From Hyaloperonospora brassicae (Eukaryota; Oomycota; Peronosporomycetes; Peronosporales; Peronosporaceae): DNA of 64,000 nt. The notes beneath the pieces are model-generated. The model was not told the origin of the DNA. It searched no databases and saw only the letters and a list, made by a program, of their open reading frames with translations. Below are positions 10,376 to 21,934 of this stretch, piece after piece. Every line of letters begins with the position of its first letter. The first letter of the stretch is position 1. A program made the translations under genes and the position numbers. The DNA lies in the NCBI GenBank assembly GCA_947650285.1, contig CANTFL010001109.1:62001-126000 (forward strand), in the 5' to 3' direction.

Positions 10376-13300
10376 GCTCGCAGAAGTGCGATGACGCGGA
10401 TGAGGTGTGTCTGGGGCGGAGTGGAGGAGTTGGTGTGGTTCACGTACAAGTAGGAACGTGATCCAGTGGACGAGGATGGAGAGGGCGGATGTTGTTTGAT
10501 TACGGTGGCGTATCAATTTAAATTACATTCGACCTTTTGTGTATGAACAAAGCGATGCAGTGAAGAATAAAACTGTGTTCGCGACCCTCTTCGTCCCAGC
10601 ATGAACAAGTTACGCGTAGAGCCAAACCGTGCTAAAAACATGTTGAGTTTGACAATGAAGCTTTTGCTCGTTTTTGGCCGCAAGTGGCTGCCAGAAGTTA
10701 TACACTGCGAGATCCCACAGTGCCGTCTGGACGAATAGAGCGCTTAAAAGACGTGTTTACACGGCTATTAAAGTATCGTAGTTGAACAATCGTTCAATTC
10801 CATGCAAAGACGTGAATTGTACCGAGCAGCTCGTTACCAGCACTTGCCTGCTTTTGCGACCGCATGAACACCCTCCACAAGTGGTGTTATGGAATCGCTT
10901 TAAAGCTCTACTTATACGATCGTACGGGCCTGTCGTGGGTTGTCGATCTAGTTATAAACATGATTTCGTACAATCGCACGATGTTAATAAACTTAATGGC
11001 ACGAGGCGTGCCTAGAAATTCGACCATGCGAAGCGCCGAGAAGATATTCGAGCGCCTATCTTGCGTGTACATCTGTGCAAAATCGAGGTCCATCTGCCAA
11101 ATAAGCTCACGCCATTCGCAAATAAAATTTTTGGAACCTTTGGACGTACCTCTGTCGGCGTCATTTAAACGGTCCAATGTCCTTTTCCCTCTTGAAAGCA
11201 ATTCGGCAGTCTCGCGCACGCCGTATGGGTGATATAGGGGTGCAAGATTGGCAATCATTTTTTTGATGGTGCAAGTTGTAGCGGGTGCGATGTAAAACAT
11301 GCTTTAGATCACTAAACGCAATAACGTATGCTTCGCTTGGCAGGCTTGAATGATCTGGAGTGCTACGCGTAGACATGAGCAGTAGATTTGTCTTTGGTCA
11401 GTTTGAACAAAAATGATAAGTTGAAACAGGTCGTAAACTACGGTAATACTTTGTAGTAGCTAACAAAAGCATCGTTACAACCTCCATCGGTTTCAGAAAA
11501 CGATGAAGCAACAGTTCACTGCGGAATTTGTAGGCCTAAATTCAGCCGCAATCAGCAGTTTAACATCCTTTTTCATACATGTATGTTCTAGTTGTCAGAG
11601 GGTGAGTGGGTATACATAGCATTATTGCATAGTGCCTACTTAGCGCACTAAAGCTACAAATGTTTGTTCCCCGTTAGGTCCTGCAGATTATGTCGTGCGC
11701 CCCTACAGATCCAGCCCAGGTAATGGCTATAGATATGGCATGTGAGATACGTAGACCAACATCCTAGATATGTGTGTCAAAGCCCGCAACGCCACTCCCA
11801 GGTCCTCATGTGCTACGACAAAACAAGATGAAACCAGATGTTCATAAATACAAGGATTGTGACGTTTACATCACAAAAGCTTGACAATTTTAGGTCCTAA
11901 CCTGTTGCATGGATGCGACTGCATCGGAATGGGGTCCAGCTGTACTCAATTGCTATTCCAAGAAATTGTGCACCTTTGCATTAGCAAGCCAAGCTGCGCC
12001 GCGTAACCATTGTGATCGTCAAGAGCGCACCTGGGTGAGACATTGGCGAAAGCTTTCACGATCGAACAAGTCCGATACAGCGCTACGCGATGCTATGACC
12101 AGGCCTTTGGAAATGTCTTACAGTGTCCGGGAATGGGGAAGCTCACGTTTCTATCAACTTTCAAAAGCTGCCTGGTCCGGAAGAACATAGGCTGGAAATC
12201 ACCTACGACTTCAACCCGTTGCGCGACCTATTGGTTGAGTGCTAGATTAATGGAGTCAACAGGAGTCGTGGCGAATACAAAAGTTTGTGTGCAGCGTGCT
12301 ACAAGCACGTCGATTGCATTTCCAGGATAAAACGATATCTCTTAATTTTTCCCCACACACATTCTACACCTCTACCACGCGTCGATACTCGGCCTGCTGC
12401 AGCTCTGATCGCCAATGCCGCTGCTGCTTGGACAAGCGCAAAGCTGTTAAATGCCAACGATATGCAATAACGCATGGAGATGCACCGCAGCAATTCGTAC
12501 AGGAGAAGTCGTGGCGGGATCGGACCACCACTTGCAGAGCCACCAATATGAAGAAACGAAGTGTTGGAAAGTATCAGAAGAGTGACGTGAATACGAGAGA
12601 GGGTCAGCAGAGGCCAACCGTTCCTACCATCAGCAACGACAGGCCCAAGTTGCAAGAAACAAACTTCTATACGTGTTCACTCATGTACGGACTTCTCTGT
12701 GGCGTGTACAACTCTATCGAATCCACACATCATTCTGTGTAGAAGACACAATCGCTTTCAAGGTGCAAAGGTTCAAGTTGGGCTCCACCGCAAGCATCAG
12801 TAAAGCTCCGGAAGGCAGATCAACACAAGAAAGCGCTTAGCAGGCCGCAGCATGGCAGCAAACAACGGCCACACGAGGCTTACAAAGAAGCTCATGGAGC
12901 AACAAGAGCGGTCATACACAACGGCTGAAATCGCGACAGCCAAATCTTTGCTTTACTGGGCGAGTAAGCGACACCAGTTTGTCGAAAACTATAGTGCTGC
13001 CGAATACAAAAGAACCAATGAAGACTTCTTCTAAACATACCCGTGCGCACAGATCTGCTGGCTTACGTGTTGCTGAGTGCTAGAACGGGGAGAGTTAGAA
13101 CGCGTACATGGCTTCCTCGCACAAATTGCACGCGGACGTGTACCGATGCTATCCAAAGTATTCGGACACGTACTTCGAGACAATCCTGTGAGGTAAAAGC
13201 ATTGGCCCACGCATGCGATCGACTGGGCATATACCGAGCAGCATTCGCATCGCATCGCATCGCTACCTTGTCAGTACAACGAAACTAAGAACCGATCTAC

Positions 13301-13725
13301 ATGCGGATATCTCGATCGATCGTAGCGTTATAATTTACCGGAAAATAGGACGTCAAACTCCCAGCAATATAGCACCATCAGGCCACACGACACTACGAGG
13401 AGCACGTCTGCTGTTGTGCCTAAGCGAAAATCGCCCGGCTATACCACGACCCGTCGCCTGAAATGACGAGCTTCGTCTAACCCATTGGACTCGCATCTGG
13501 ATCAGCGTAGCTGAATCAGGCTTTGGCTTTACTCGACTTACGCAATGATCAAGTAGGTGTTCATGGACAAGATAACCTGTCCCACTGCCCAGTCCGACAT
13601 TTCACGTGTCATCCCTCAAACAGACCATCACTCTCTCTACCCGTCACGCGGAGCTTGAATCCGGTCGTGTCCTTTCGGCTTTCATTCGCAGATTCACTCA
13701 CTCGCACGAACGTCGCACCGCTTCA
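10376..13725. other. 3.3 kb intergenic region with no recognised gene
   Basis: AT-rich near PRP6, then mixed. A 130-codon minus frame at 10908-11300 overlaps a 122-codon plus frame; neither has recognisable motifs. Between 11909 and 13034 several partly open plus frames (for example 12043-12330, 12285-12470, 12852-13034) look like broken coding sequence, but I cannot assign them to a family. No LTR or terminal repeats were seen. Confidence 0.4.
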
Positions 13726-15631
13726 ATGCGTCTGCTTCCTCTGCGCTGTCGCCACCGCCTCCTCCTGCGCCACCGCAACGTACGCTCGCTCCAGACGGCA
13801 GCAGAAGCGGCGGCCGACGTGTCGTACACGCGCGGTCTGTTCCTCGGCGTGAACAATGCCGCACGGGCGTTTCCGTACCCGGAGCTGTCGCCCAACGAGG
13901 CCGAGACGCTGCAGATGCTCGTGGACCCCGTGGCGAAGTTCTTTCGCTCAGTGGACTCGCGCGCAATCGACGAGACAAAGACGATCCCACCAGAGGTACT
14001 GCACGACATGAAGGAGCTCGGACTCTTTGGCCTGCAGATCCCCGAGGACCTGCACGGCCTCGGGCTCTCCAACACAGGCTACGCTCGGGTCTGCGAGGAG
14101 ATCACGGACGGGAGTTTGGCCGTGACGGTCATGGCGCACCAGTCGATCGGCCTCAAGGGCATTCTCCTGAACGGCAACGACGCGCAGAAGGCCAAGTACC
14201 TCCCGAAACTCGCGACCGGCGAGCACATTGCCGCCTTTGCCCTCACAGAGCCTTCGAGTGGGTCCGACGCGGGATCGATCAAGACGCGGGCGACGCTGTC
14301 GGAAGACGGCAGGCACTTTGTGCTGAATGGGAACAAGATTTGGATCAGCAATGGCGGCTGGGCGGACGTTCTGACGGTGTTTGCCCAGACGGACGTCAAC
14401 GGCACGGACAAAGTCACGGCGTTTATTGTCGAGCGCGCGTTTGGGGGGGTAACAAGTGGTCCATCAGAGGACAAACTTGGGATCCGAGGCTCCAATACGT
14501 GTCAAGTGTTCTTTGACAACTGCAAAGTGCCGATCGAAAACGTGTTGGGCGGTGGCCCCGAGATGAACACAGGCGGCGCAGCTGGCGTCGGCCAGGGGTT
14601 CAAGGTGGCGATGAACATCCTCAACAACGGTCGGTTCGGCCTCGGGGCATGTGCTGGAGCGTCGCTTCGTCGAGTGCTCGGAGTCGCTGCTGAGCACGCA
14701 AACTCGCGCAAGCAGTTTGGCGCACCATTGGCAAACTTTGGCTTGATCCAGAAGAAGTTTGGCACGATGGCGCTGGACGCGTACGCGATCGAGTCCATGG
14801 CGTTTATGACCACAGGCATGATCGACCGCGGCGACCCGTCGTGCGAAATTGAGGCCGCCATGTGTAAGGTGTATGGCTCGGAAGCAGCGTTTACCGGCAT
14901 CAACGAGTGCATCCAGGTCATGGGTGGCACTGGCTTCATGAAGGAGTGGCCGTTCGAGCGTCTCATGCGCGACTGTCGTATTCTTTCGATCTTTGAGGGC
15001 ACAAATGAAATCCTTCGCATGCTCATTGCTCTTAGTGGTATACGGGTACGTAAGCTATGCTAATATGGTGGCGTGATTGGCCTAACATGCTGTTGCTTGG
15101 TGTGTTCGACAGACTGCTGGCGAACGCCTTTCGGCCGTCGGTAAGCTGCTCCAGAATCCACTATCGGACCCGTCGAATGCGGCCAAAGAGATATCGGACC
15201 GTTTGCAGCGCAAGTTCTCGCCGTCTCCATTGAAAGGAGCGCACTCGAGTTTATCCGGTCAAGTGAATCTGCTGCAGAAGCGCACGGCGGAGTTTGGTGA
15301 CGCTGTCGAGTACCTGCTCCGCAAGCACGGCAAGAAGATAGTGAACGAGCAGATGCAGTTGGAGCGCGTGGCTGACTCGGCAATCGCGCTGTTCGCCATG
15401 ACCGCCACCATCTCACGCTCGTCTGCTTCACTAACCGCCGGCAACGAGTCGGCCGAGCACGAGAAGAAACTCACGATGCTGTACTGCGACGTGACGTCCA
15501 GCAGGATTCAGACTCTGCTCCGCGACATCAAAATGGCCGGCAAACGCGACGAGCAGCTGCGCGAGATCGCTGCGGAGGTGCTCACAGCCGGGAAGTACAT
15601 TCCGAGCCACGCCACGGGCATTGACTGCTAG
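13726..15631 (+). CDS. Mitochondrial acyl-CoA dehydrogenase, VLCAD/ACAD9 type (2 exons)
   Basis: Exons 13726-15045 and 15113-15631 join in phase 0 to give 612 residues, close to ACAD9 (about 620). The FAD enzyme makes the first, alpha-beta dehydrogenation of acyl-CoA in beta-oxidation and passes electrons to ETF. The start MRLLPLRCRHRLLLRHRN is Arg-rich without acids, a good mitochondrial presequence. The open frame runs upstream to 13606 only via a non-ATG codon, so ATG 13726 is preferred. Family motifs include FALTEPSSGSDAGSI, the middle-domain GNKIWISNGGWAD, and FEGTNEIL at residues 423-430 with the catalytic Glu as residue 424. The ~170-residue C-terminal extension is the mark of the VLCAD/ACAD9 branch (membrane association and dimer contacts). 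VLCAD versus ACAD9 is not resolved by eye. The stop is TAG. The gene is GC-rich compared with its surroundings and shows no damage. Confidence 0.95.
15046..15112 (+). other. 67-bp spliceosomal intron in acyl-CoA dehydrogenase
   Basis: Begins GTACGTAAGC and ends TTCGACAG. It sits between codons, right after the conserved FEGTNEIL...LSGIR segment. Reading through gives RKLC and a stop within 18 nt, whereas splicing restores TAGERLSAVGKLLQ, as expected for the family's C-terminal part. A CTAAC branch-like motif lies at about 15082-15086. Confidence 0.9.
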
Positions 15632-15835
15632 GCGAGTAGGTTAGCGACCGAAACTTGCCCTTTTTCTGTCCCCCCTCGCTTTGTTCACGTGAAAGTCTGC
15701 AGCGAATACGATGTGGAGTCGATTTTCTGTTTCCGGACGTTGAAGTTGCGATTGACTCGACTGCTGTATGCGGTCAGAGTGATGGTCGCACGCGGGTGAA
15801 ACGTTGCGTTCCCCCACTTCTACGGCAGCGACCGC

Positions 15836-18233
15836 ATGGGCTCCTCGCTGTCCCTGGGCCGGGCACTAGCTGTCCCACAGCCGCCGCAGCGCTCGCTCCT
15901 GCGGCTGCGGGACCGAGTGCGGACGCTTCTCCGGCTGTGGCTGCGGTGGTGGGTCGCTGCGACGGGTCTAGAGCGACAGGCGGCGCTCGTGCGGCGGATC
16001 GTCCAACACGTGCGGCAGCAGCGGCGCGCGCACCGCACCGTATGCGCAAAGTACGATTTCTGGCGCCCACTGATCGCGACGCTTGTCGAGCTGTGGCTGC
16101 AGACGGTGCGGGCCGTTCTGACGCCCGACGTGTTTACGCGCTACCTCTGCGCGACGCTCGTGCTGCACGTGGTCTACGGGCTGCAGACCGTCGCGCGCCA
16201 AGTCGTGGGCGACACGTGTCGGCGCTTCACCGCCAACGGCCGCCGGTCGCTGCGGCTCCAGCAGCAGCTGCAGAACGCCACGAGCTTTGCGGAGCGCCAG
16301 GCGATCGCTGGCGCGCTGGACGCACTCGAGGGACGGGACACGTGGCGGGAGGATCCCGTGTCGCGTCTGTTTCTGTACGAGCGCGTGACGAACAAGACGC
16401 TCATGTACCGGACGCTCCAGCGCGAGCGGGACGTGATGGGACTTATGTTTGCTCTCCGGGCGGGACTGTTGAGGAAGCACTGGGGTCTGGGCAACCCGCG
16501 CCTGTATTCGGTCAGCAACGGTCTGTGGCTCGCTGGTGGTCGTCTTCTTTCTTTCTACGTTGTTTTATTTTTCGTATTACTGCAGAGCGACTCGTTTGGT
16601 GCTCAGTGGTTTGATTGATGTGCGTGTGTGTATGTGTGTGTGTGTGTGTTTTGGACTGGTAGTGGGAACAAAGCATGTGATTGAGGAGTACCTGGACGCG
16701 ATAGTGCAGTCAATGAACGTTGTGCTGCGAGCAAAGCCGCGATCTGACGAGGAGCACGACGACTTGTCAATTGACAACAAGTTGGCGTTCTTCAGCGAGA
16801 CACGACATGCTTTTGGTCGATCGGCGTTGATGCTGTCTGGCGGCGGCGCGCATGGGTTCTATCATGCGGGCGTAATCAAAGCCTTAGTCGAAAACAATTT
16901 ACTGCCTACTGTAATTGCCGGATCATCAGCAGGATCGATTTTGGCGGGTGCAATTGGCGTTCGCAATGATGATGAAGTGCTGGACTTTTTGTCCGGATCG
17001 AGTGTGAATTTGAGCTTCTTGAAAGCCAATATTGCCGAGCAGGATCTGGCGGATTACACGCCATCGTTGTTACCTCGCATCAAGTCGGTGCTTCCTGATA
17101 GTGCATTTGCGTTTGTGCAGAACGCATTCGTTCTACTTGGCCGATTCTTGGATAAGCGCTTCGTATTGGATACAGAGACGCTTCGCAGCTGCTTACGGAG
17201 TGCAATGGGAGACTACACCTTTCGAGAAGCATACGATAGGACGGGTCGGATCATCAACGTTACAGTGACGCCGCTGAGTACTGATGATTATCCCCAGTTG
17301 CTTAATTATCTCACGGCCCCAAATGTCATTATTTGGTCGGCATCCCTAGCGTCTTGTGCGATTCCAAACGTTTTTCGTCCCGTCGAGCTGTTGGCCAAGG
17401 ACGAAAAAGGAAATGTTGTTCCTTACTATCGCGAGGGATTGAAGTGGAGTGATGGAAGTGTCGAGTGCGACCTTCCTATGGAACGTTTGTCGGAGCTGTT
17501 CAATGTGAACCACTTCATTGTTAGCCAGGTCAACATTCATTACAAGATCGTTTCAGGTCATTCGGTGTTTGGGAGTGAACAGACTGGAAGCCTCATGAGC
17601 TTTCTAAAGAAGCAAATGAAAGCGTACATAAAAAACATTGCCGAGTTTGGTCTCAACACATCCGTGCTCAAGCTCCTCGACATTGGCTTGGTGCCTTTGC
17701 TGACACAAAAGTATGAAGGGGACATTACGATCTGCCCTACCGACAAGATTTCCGCCATGACGTTGCTGCGAACAGTGATGACCAACCCATCACGTGAGAC
17801 TTTTCCAGACATATTGCTGGCTGGTGAACGGGCGTGTTGGCCAGCAATTGCACGTATTAGAAGCATGTGCCGCGTGGAATTCGCTTTAGAACGTGCAGTG
17901 CGATACTTGCGTGGCGAGCAAGCGTTAGAAGATGAAAGGCAGAGCGGGCGGAAAGCTATTGGCCGTGTACCATCGTTCTACACCTCACCAAGCTCCATGA
18001 GTTTGTCAAACTTGGACCAGTCACCTCCTGCTCCACAAAGGTTTGCTTCACTACCGTCTACTACAGGAAAGCTGTCTCGACGTCGTAGCTTTGATGGTGG
18101 AGAGCGAGAAGACGCGATCAGTAGTCCTGGTGTGAGTTCTATGCGTCGGAATAGGTCAATGAATATCGCAGGAGCTGTTTTGTCACTTGATGGAGGTGCC
18201 AGTGCTTCTGACTGCAGCCACTTTGATATGTAG
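15836..18233 (+). CDS. Patatin-domain triacylglycerol lipase, SDP1/TGL3-4-5 type (2 exons)
   Basis: Exons 15836-16520 and 16663-18233 give 751 residues. The enzyme family hydrolyses stored triacylglycerol at lipid droplets. Exon 1 and the junction carry the DUF3336-type domain (MYRTLQRERDVMGLMFALRA, then VGTKHVIEEYLD across the splice). The patatin core follows: oxyanion loop GGGAHG from residue 288, nucleophile elbow GSSAG with the catalytic Ser as residue 317, and the DGS motif with the catalytic Asp as residue 492. Further family motifs are ETRHAFGR before the core and LFNVNHFIVSQVN after it. The C-terminal ~130 residues are Ser/Pro-rich low complexity. Start ATG 15836 is the first in frame, and it lies 204 nt after the stop of the acyl-CoA dehydrogenase gene. 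The order lipase plus beta-oxidation enzyme is suggestive, but shared regulation is only inference. The stop is TAG. Confidence 0.92.
16521..16662 (+). other. 142-bp intron with TG repeat in lipase gene
   Basis: The donor is GTCTGT after phase 1 of a codon; the acceptor is GGACTGGTAG. Splicing joins SVSN to VGTKHVIEEYL, continuous with the family. An internal CTGCAG at about 16579-16584 would lead to an immediate stop, so the downstream acceptor is chosen. A T-rich stretch lies at about 16540-16580 and a (TG)n tract at about 16622-16650. The donor is not the usual GTRNGT, so the exact 5' site is slightly uncertain. Confidence 0.75.
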
Positions 18234-19822
18234 AAAAGTACCAGCAAGCACCATTTACGAGCTGCACTATATCGCTTCTACAAACGTATCATAAACATCC
18301 AGTGAGTGTGAATGAAACAAAGAGCAATTTGCTGATTGTCGCGAAAAGGCTTACAACAATTACACAGAACAATGAGTCCATTTTTTCATTTTTCATATAA
18401 CTCATCAATCGCTAGCGTTGAATGAGAGAAAGTGGTGCATACATGATCGCGCGCGCAGTGTCGTGTAAGCTCAACGAATTCTCATATCGACTATCTTTTC
18501 ACAAGAGGTATATGTCGATTCCTTTTAAGTAAAAAAAATCGGTCCTTTGTGTCCTCTAATGAGATTGTTTCGACCTAAAGTTTCGTTTTCTAAATCTCCG
18601 ACATTCACAATATTAATCACCACATCGGACATAGACAAATCTCATATTGTGTCGATCGGCCTATTCCTACACGCCATTTGAAAATCGAAAACAAAAATGG
18701 CTAGCGCACTCCTCCTTCAGCAATCCGGTCACACTTACAATAGGGCTGATACAATGTCACGACCGAAACAGTAGCTACATGTCGACTTCTACGACGCAAG
18801 CCAACGTTGATATTAAACTTCATTGACAAGGAATTCAACTCCCGCTCATGTAGCAACAATCGGTCATCGAATATGGTCAAAACAAATTCCCGGCTGTACT
18901 CCGCGTCCAGATTTACCAAGGTGTTTCGCACGTCCCTCTTGATTCCAACGCTCACTTTAACAGCTTCAATCATGAAGTGTATAATCCCAATCGCATGGCT
19001 AATCGCTAGATTTTATCACTGTGCCTCTGTAGCTACACTTGTTCGGGAAGATACCTACAATGCTTGCTAATACGCAGATCGCTATACACGGAGTGTTGGT
19101 CGGTGTGTGTCTCGCCAAAGCCCCATGATAGAGAATCAAACAGAGAACACAATATTTATCGACCAAAAGAGTAAGTGAGATTCAGTTGATCCGCAGCTAC
19201 ACTAAATAAGAAGCGCCGCACTCCAGCAACAAATGTCATGTAGGCCATAGATATAATATACAAAATGATACGCGTCTCAAGTTTTTCTCTCTTCTCCATG
19301 CAGCAATTTTGTAGCAGCATCTTCGACTTCGACGCCTTTCGACACAAAGATGCCAATGTAGAAGGACTGATATCGATTCAATGTGGATCAAAGTGGGATC
19401 TTATAGAGGAGAGGTGTCTGGATTGATCATGGTCATGGTGGGAAATCAAATCGGAATGTCACGCTGTTTGCAGCACAATCACCTAACCAATTGGTTGTAC
19501 ATGGTACAACATTTGTACGAAAGCTGAGCCGAGAACAGTTTCGTAAAAGATTGATATGAAGTGCGCAGATTACAACTGAAAGTACACAGTCAATAATCAA
19601 GCATGTGTAAGGATGAGAGAGCTTTCCAAGCCACGGAAGCATCCGGCCCAACCTTTACGCAAAACTGGTGTACAGCGACGCCTTGCTTTGTCTTCTTTAC
19701 GCATCAGTAGAAGCTAATTGTCAACAGCCTGAGATGCTCTGAAAGTGTCGCGTGAACGACCTGCATGGCCACACACCCTAGATTATTTACGTGATGACTA
19801 CCGACAAATAGTAAGTTTTACA
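18234..19822. other. AT-rich intergenic, two unplaced minus-strand coding-like frames
   Basis: Minus frames at 18701-18973 (90 codons; contains MIEAVKVSVGIKRDVRNTLV) and 19156-19356 (66 codons, with a hydrophobic segment ILYIISMAYMTFVAGV) look like exon fragments of one gene separated by ~180 bp. An AG acceptor-like site just before the first would allow joining. I do not recognise the protein and see no full gene, so I do not call a CDS. Confidence 0.3.
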
Positions 19823-20214
19823 TGTAATGGGGCACACCCTTGCGTGAACTTAACGCAAGGGTATCGTACCCCGACAAGCGTACACGAGGCAAACGAGGAA
19901 GCGTAGATAAGGGAAAAGTAGAACTGTTATATTAATATAATTAAGTACTTTGTTGCTGTCTCTCTGTTTAACCTGACTTAATTATGTTAATATAACTGAG
20001 TGTATGTTGACGTCTCGTCACCACTCATTGCGCGCGTCCTGCGGCGATTGGTGGGTTGATATCATCACAATATCAACCAATAAGCAGAACCTTTGGTCGC
20101 CTCACCAATATCACCACTATCGGTGATATTGTTCAAAGAATATTCAACTCAATATTCTTTATTGTCATTCATTCGATAAAGTGACAATTCCATGTAACGG
20201 GCTGCCCCGTTACA
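19823..20214 (-). repeat. 3' LTR of gypsy copy A
   Basis: 392 bp, bounded by TGTAATGGGG at the low end and CCCCGTTACA at the high end in plus orientation. It resembles the LTRs of copy B more than its own partner at 27389-27801. Internal hairpins include the GGTTGATATC and CAATATCACC stems (the former with one decayed pair here). Confidence 0.92.
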
Positions 20215-20346
20215 TCACCCCCCCTTAACTGATAGTCACTGTGTAAATATCGAAAATATGGCGGCCACCCGTTAAGCACCATTGGGACAGGGAGAACTTG
20301 TTGGGTCAGTTCCGTTCATAACTCGACCTGACCTCGCACAGTTAAC

Positions 20347-21934
20347 ATGTCTATGCGGGGTGACTCAAGGCACACATAGTCTGTGCCTGTGCCAGCTTCT
20401 GCGGCAGACGATTCGTCGTCTGCTGCTCGTTCTTCGCCTGCAGCAAGAGGTGCTGCAGGTGCACGCGGTAAAGCACCGCGTGCGCATGATTACCCCGACA
20501 TTGAGGTCATCTAATCTGACGAGTCAGACGTGTCTGACTCGGGCAATGTTCCAGAGGCGTCTCGATCACCGACGACGCCTCAGTATTCGCCAAGGCCACT
20601 GCCGAACGAACGGACTCGTGAGTTGCAACACAGTCTGTTCGGCAGTAATGATGAATATGATGATAAGAATGATTGCTCATCACCGCGATCAGCTCGTGCT
20701 TCTTTGCACAAGCGTGATGACTATGGCGCTGAGCCGTGGTACCGACAAGGGTACCACTTCGAAGGCAGATGATCTGAAGCCGTGGCGTTTGCCTGAACGG
20801 CTCATGAACGGCTTGTCTCACGAGACAAACCAACACCATCGAATACCCTTATTCGATGCGACCGAGCTTCATGGCTTGGATCCCAGCGCGAGCAACTTTC
20901 GTGCTGAAGAGGATTTTTATCTCGATGTCTTTCTTAGACATCGATGGCACAACGGCAACCACAAGCGTGACAAAAACTCGCTTTTGACAGCGTGGAACGC
21001 GTTCGTCCAAAACGCAAAAAATTTAGGACGAGAAGGGTGGCTCAAGAAGCTTGAGGCAGTACGCCTCAGGTTCGAAAAGCGAACGCCAACCGGTGACAGG
21101 TACCGGTTGCATCGTTTATCAACTGAGGCCGGCATTCCATGCCTCACTTAAGGAGACCCTTGTGCGAGTTGTGCCGACAACTCGCAACGTGCGCAGAGGG
21201 ACGTGTATTCCCTAGATTCGCCCTGGGGAAGGGCACACATCTCGGCTGAGATGCGCGACGCGATTGCAAACTTGCAATCCGTCTACAAGCGCCTAGGGCG
21301 CTTGTTTACCGATAGGCCCGAGGACTCATCGGATGGGTCTCGTCATATTGGCGGACGAGACCTTCAACGTCCATCAACAGCTGAGAGCGGGACTCCCAGC
21401 TGTTCCAAGAGGGTGGATACCCCCGCCACTGGACGAGGTAGCTCGTCCTTGATCCTGAATCGTCACGGTGGTTCAAGATACGCTCCACTAGAAAGCGTTG
21501 ACCACCGTGAGAATCCACCAATGGATGTGGTGGAGGAGGAAAGACCTCCTCCAGATGATTCTGCTCACCATCTCGACCCTTACGAGATGGATCGCGCAAT
21601 CGATGAATTGCGCGATGACTTGAAGCACGAGCGCGACCGGTGCTACGCTTTGACTGATACCGTGCGGAAGAACCGCAAGGATCGCGAGGCTGATCGGGCG
21701 AGAGACCGCGCCGATTACGCCACAGCGCAGCTTCAGGTCGAGCGGGATGTCCGCTCCCTATTCGGCGAGCTGGCGACAGCTCGCGGGAAGATATCTCGGT
21801 TGAGTTCCGAGGTATCTTATCTGCGCGACCAGACGGATCGTCTGGAGCGCGAACGCAAGAACCTGATGGAGGTTCTTGAACGTGGGGGCTATCTTCATCG
21901 GAAGAAGAAGGCCCGTACCGACAGTACGGTCTGA
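20347..21934 (+). pseudogene. Antisense coiled-coil ORF of gypsy copy A
   Basis: Reads opposite to pol, starting about 130 bp inside the 3' LTR and running over the pol 3' end. The ATG at 20347 begins MSMRGDSRHT, then a TAG at 20377 where copy B has Glu. Reading continues to about 20772 in this frame, shifts into the frame open to 21151, meets a TAA at 21149-21151 (Trp in copy B) and continues in the same frame to 21934. The last ~110 residues are a strongly charged coiled coil (DELRDDLKHERDRCYALTDT; LERERKNLMEVLERGGYLHR). An unbroken ancestor would be about 520 residues. Function is unknown. It could be a structural or regulatory accessory protein, or a by-product of palindromic sequence. 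Confidence 0.5.

Noticed and set aside
10908..13034. RXLR- or Crinkler-type effector genes in the gene-poor region
   Set aside because: I looked for a signal peptide followed by RXLR-EER or LFLAK motifs in the short frames and found none that hold together.
13694..15431. Long minus-strand frames opposite the acyl-CoA dehydrogenase gene
   Set aside because: They arise from GC-rich third positions of the real gene; Arg/Ser/Pro-rich with no family resemblance.
15655..16614. A 319-codon plus frame overlapping lipase exon 1
   Set aside because: Ala/Arg/Gly/Pro-rich out-of-frame reading of a GC-rich exon. The DUF3336-type protein is clearly in the other frame.
19780..19822. A copia YVDD scrap immediately left of copy A that would complete the interrupted copia element
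   Set aside because: Reading TATTTACGT-GATGAC as YVDD needs a one-base insertion and the flanks do not match RT. Too weak to claim.
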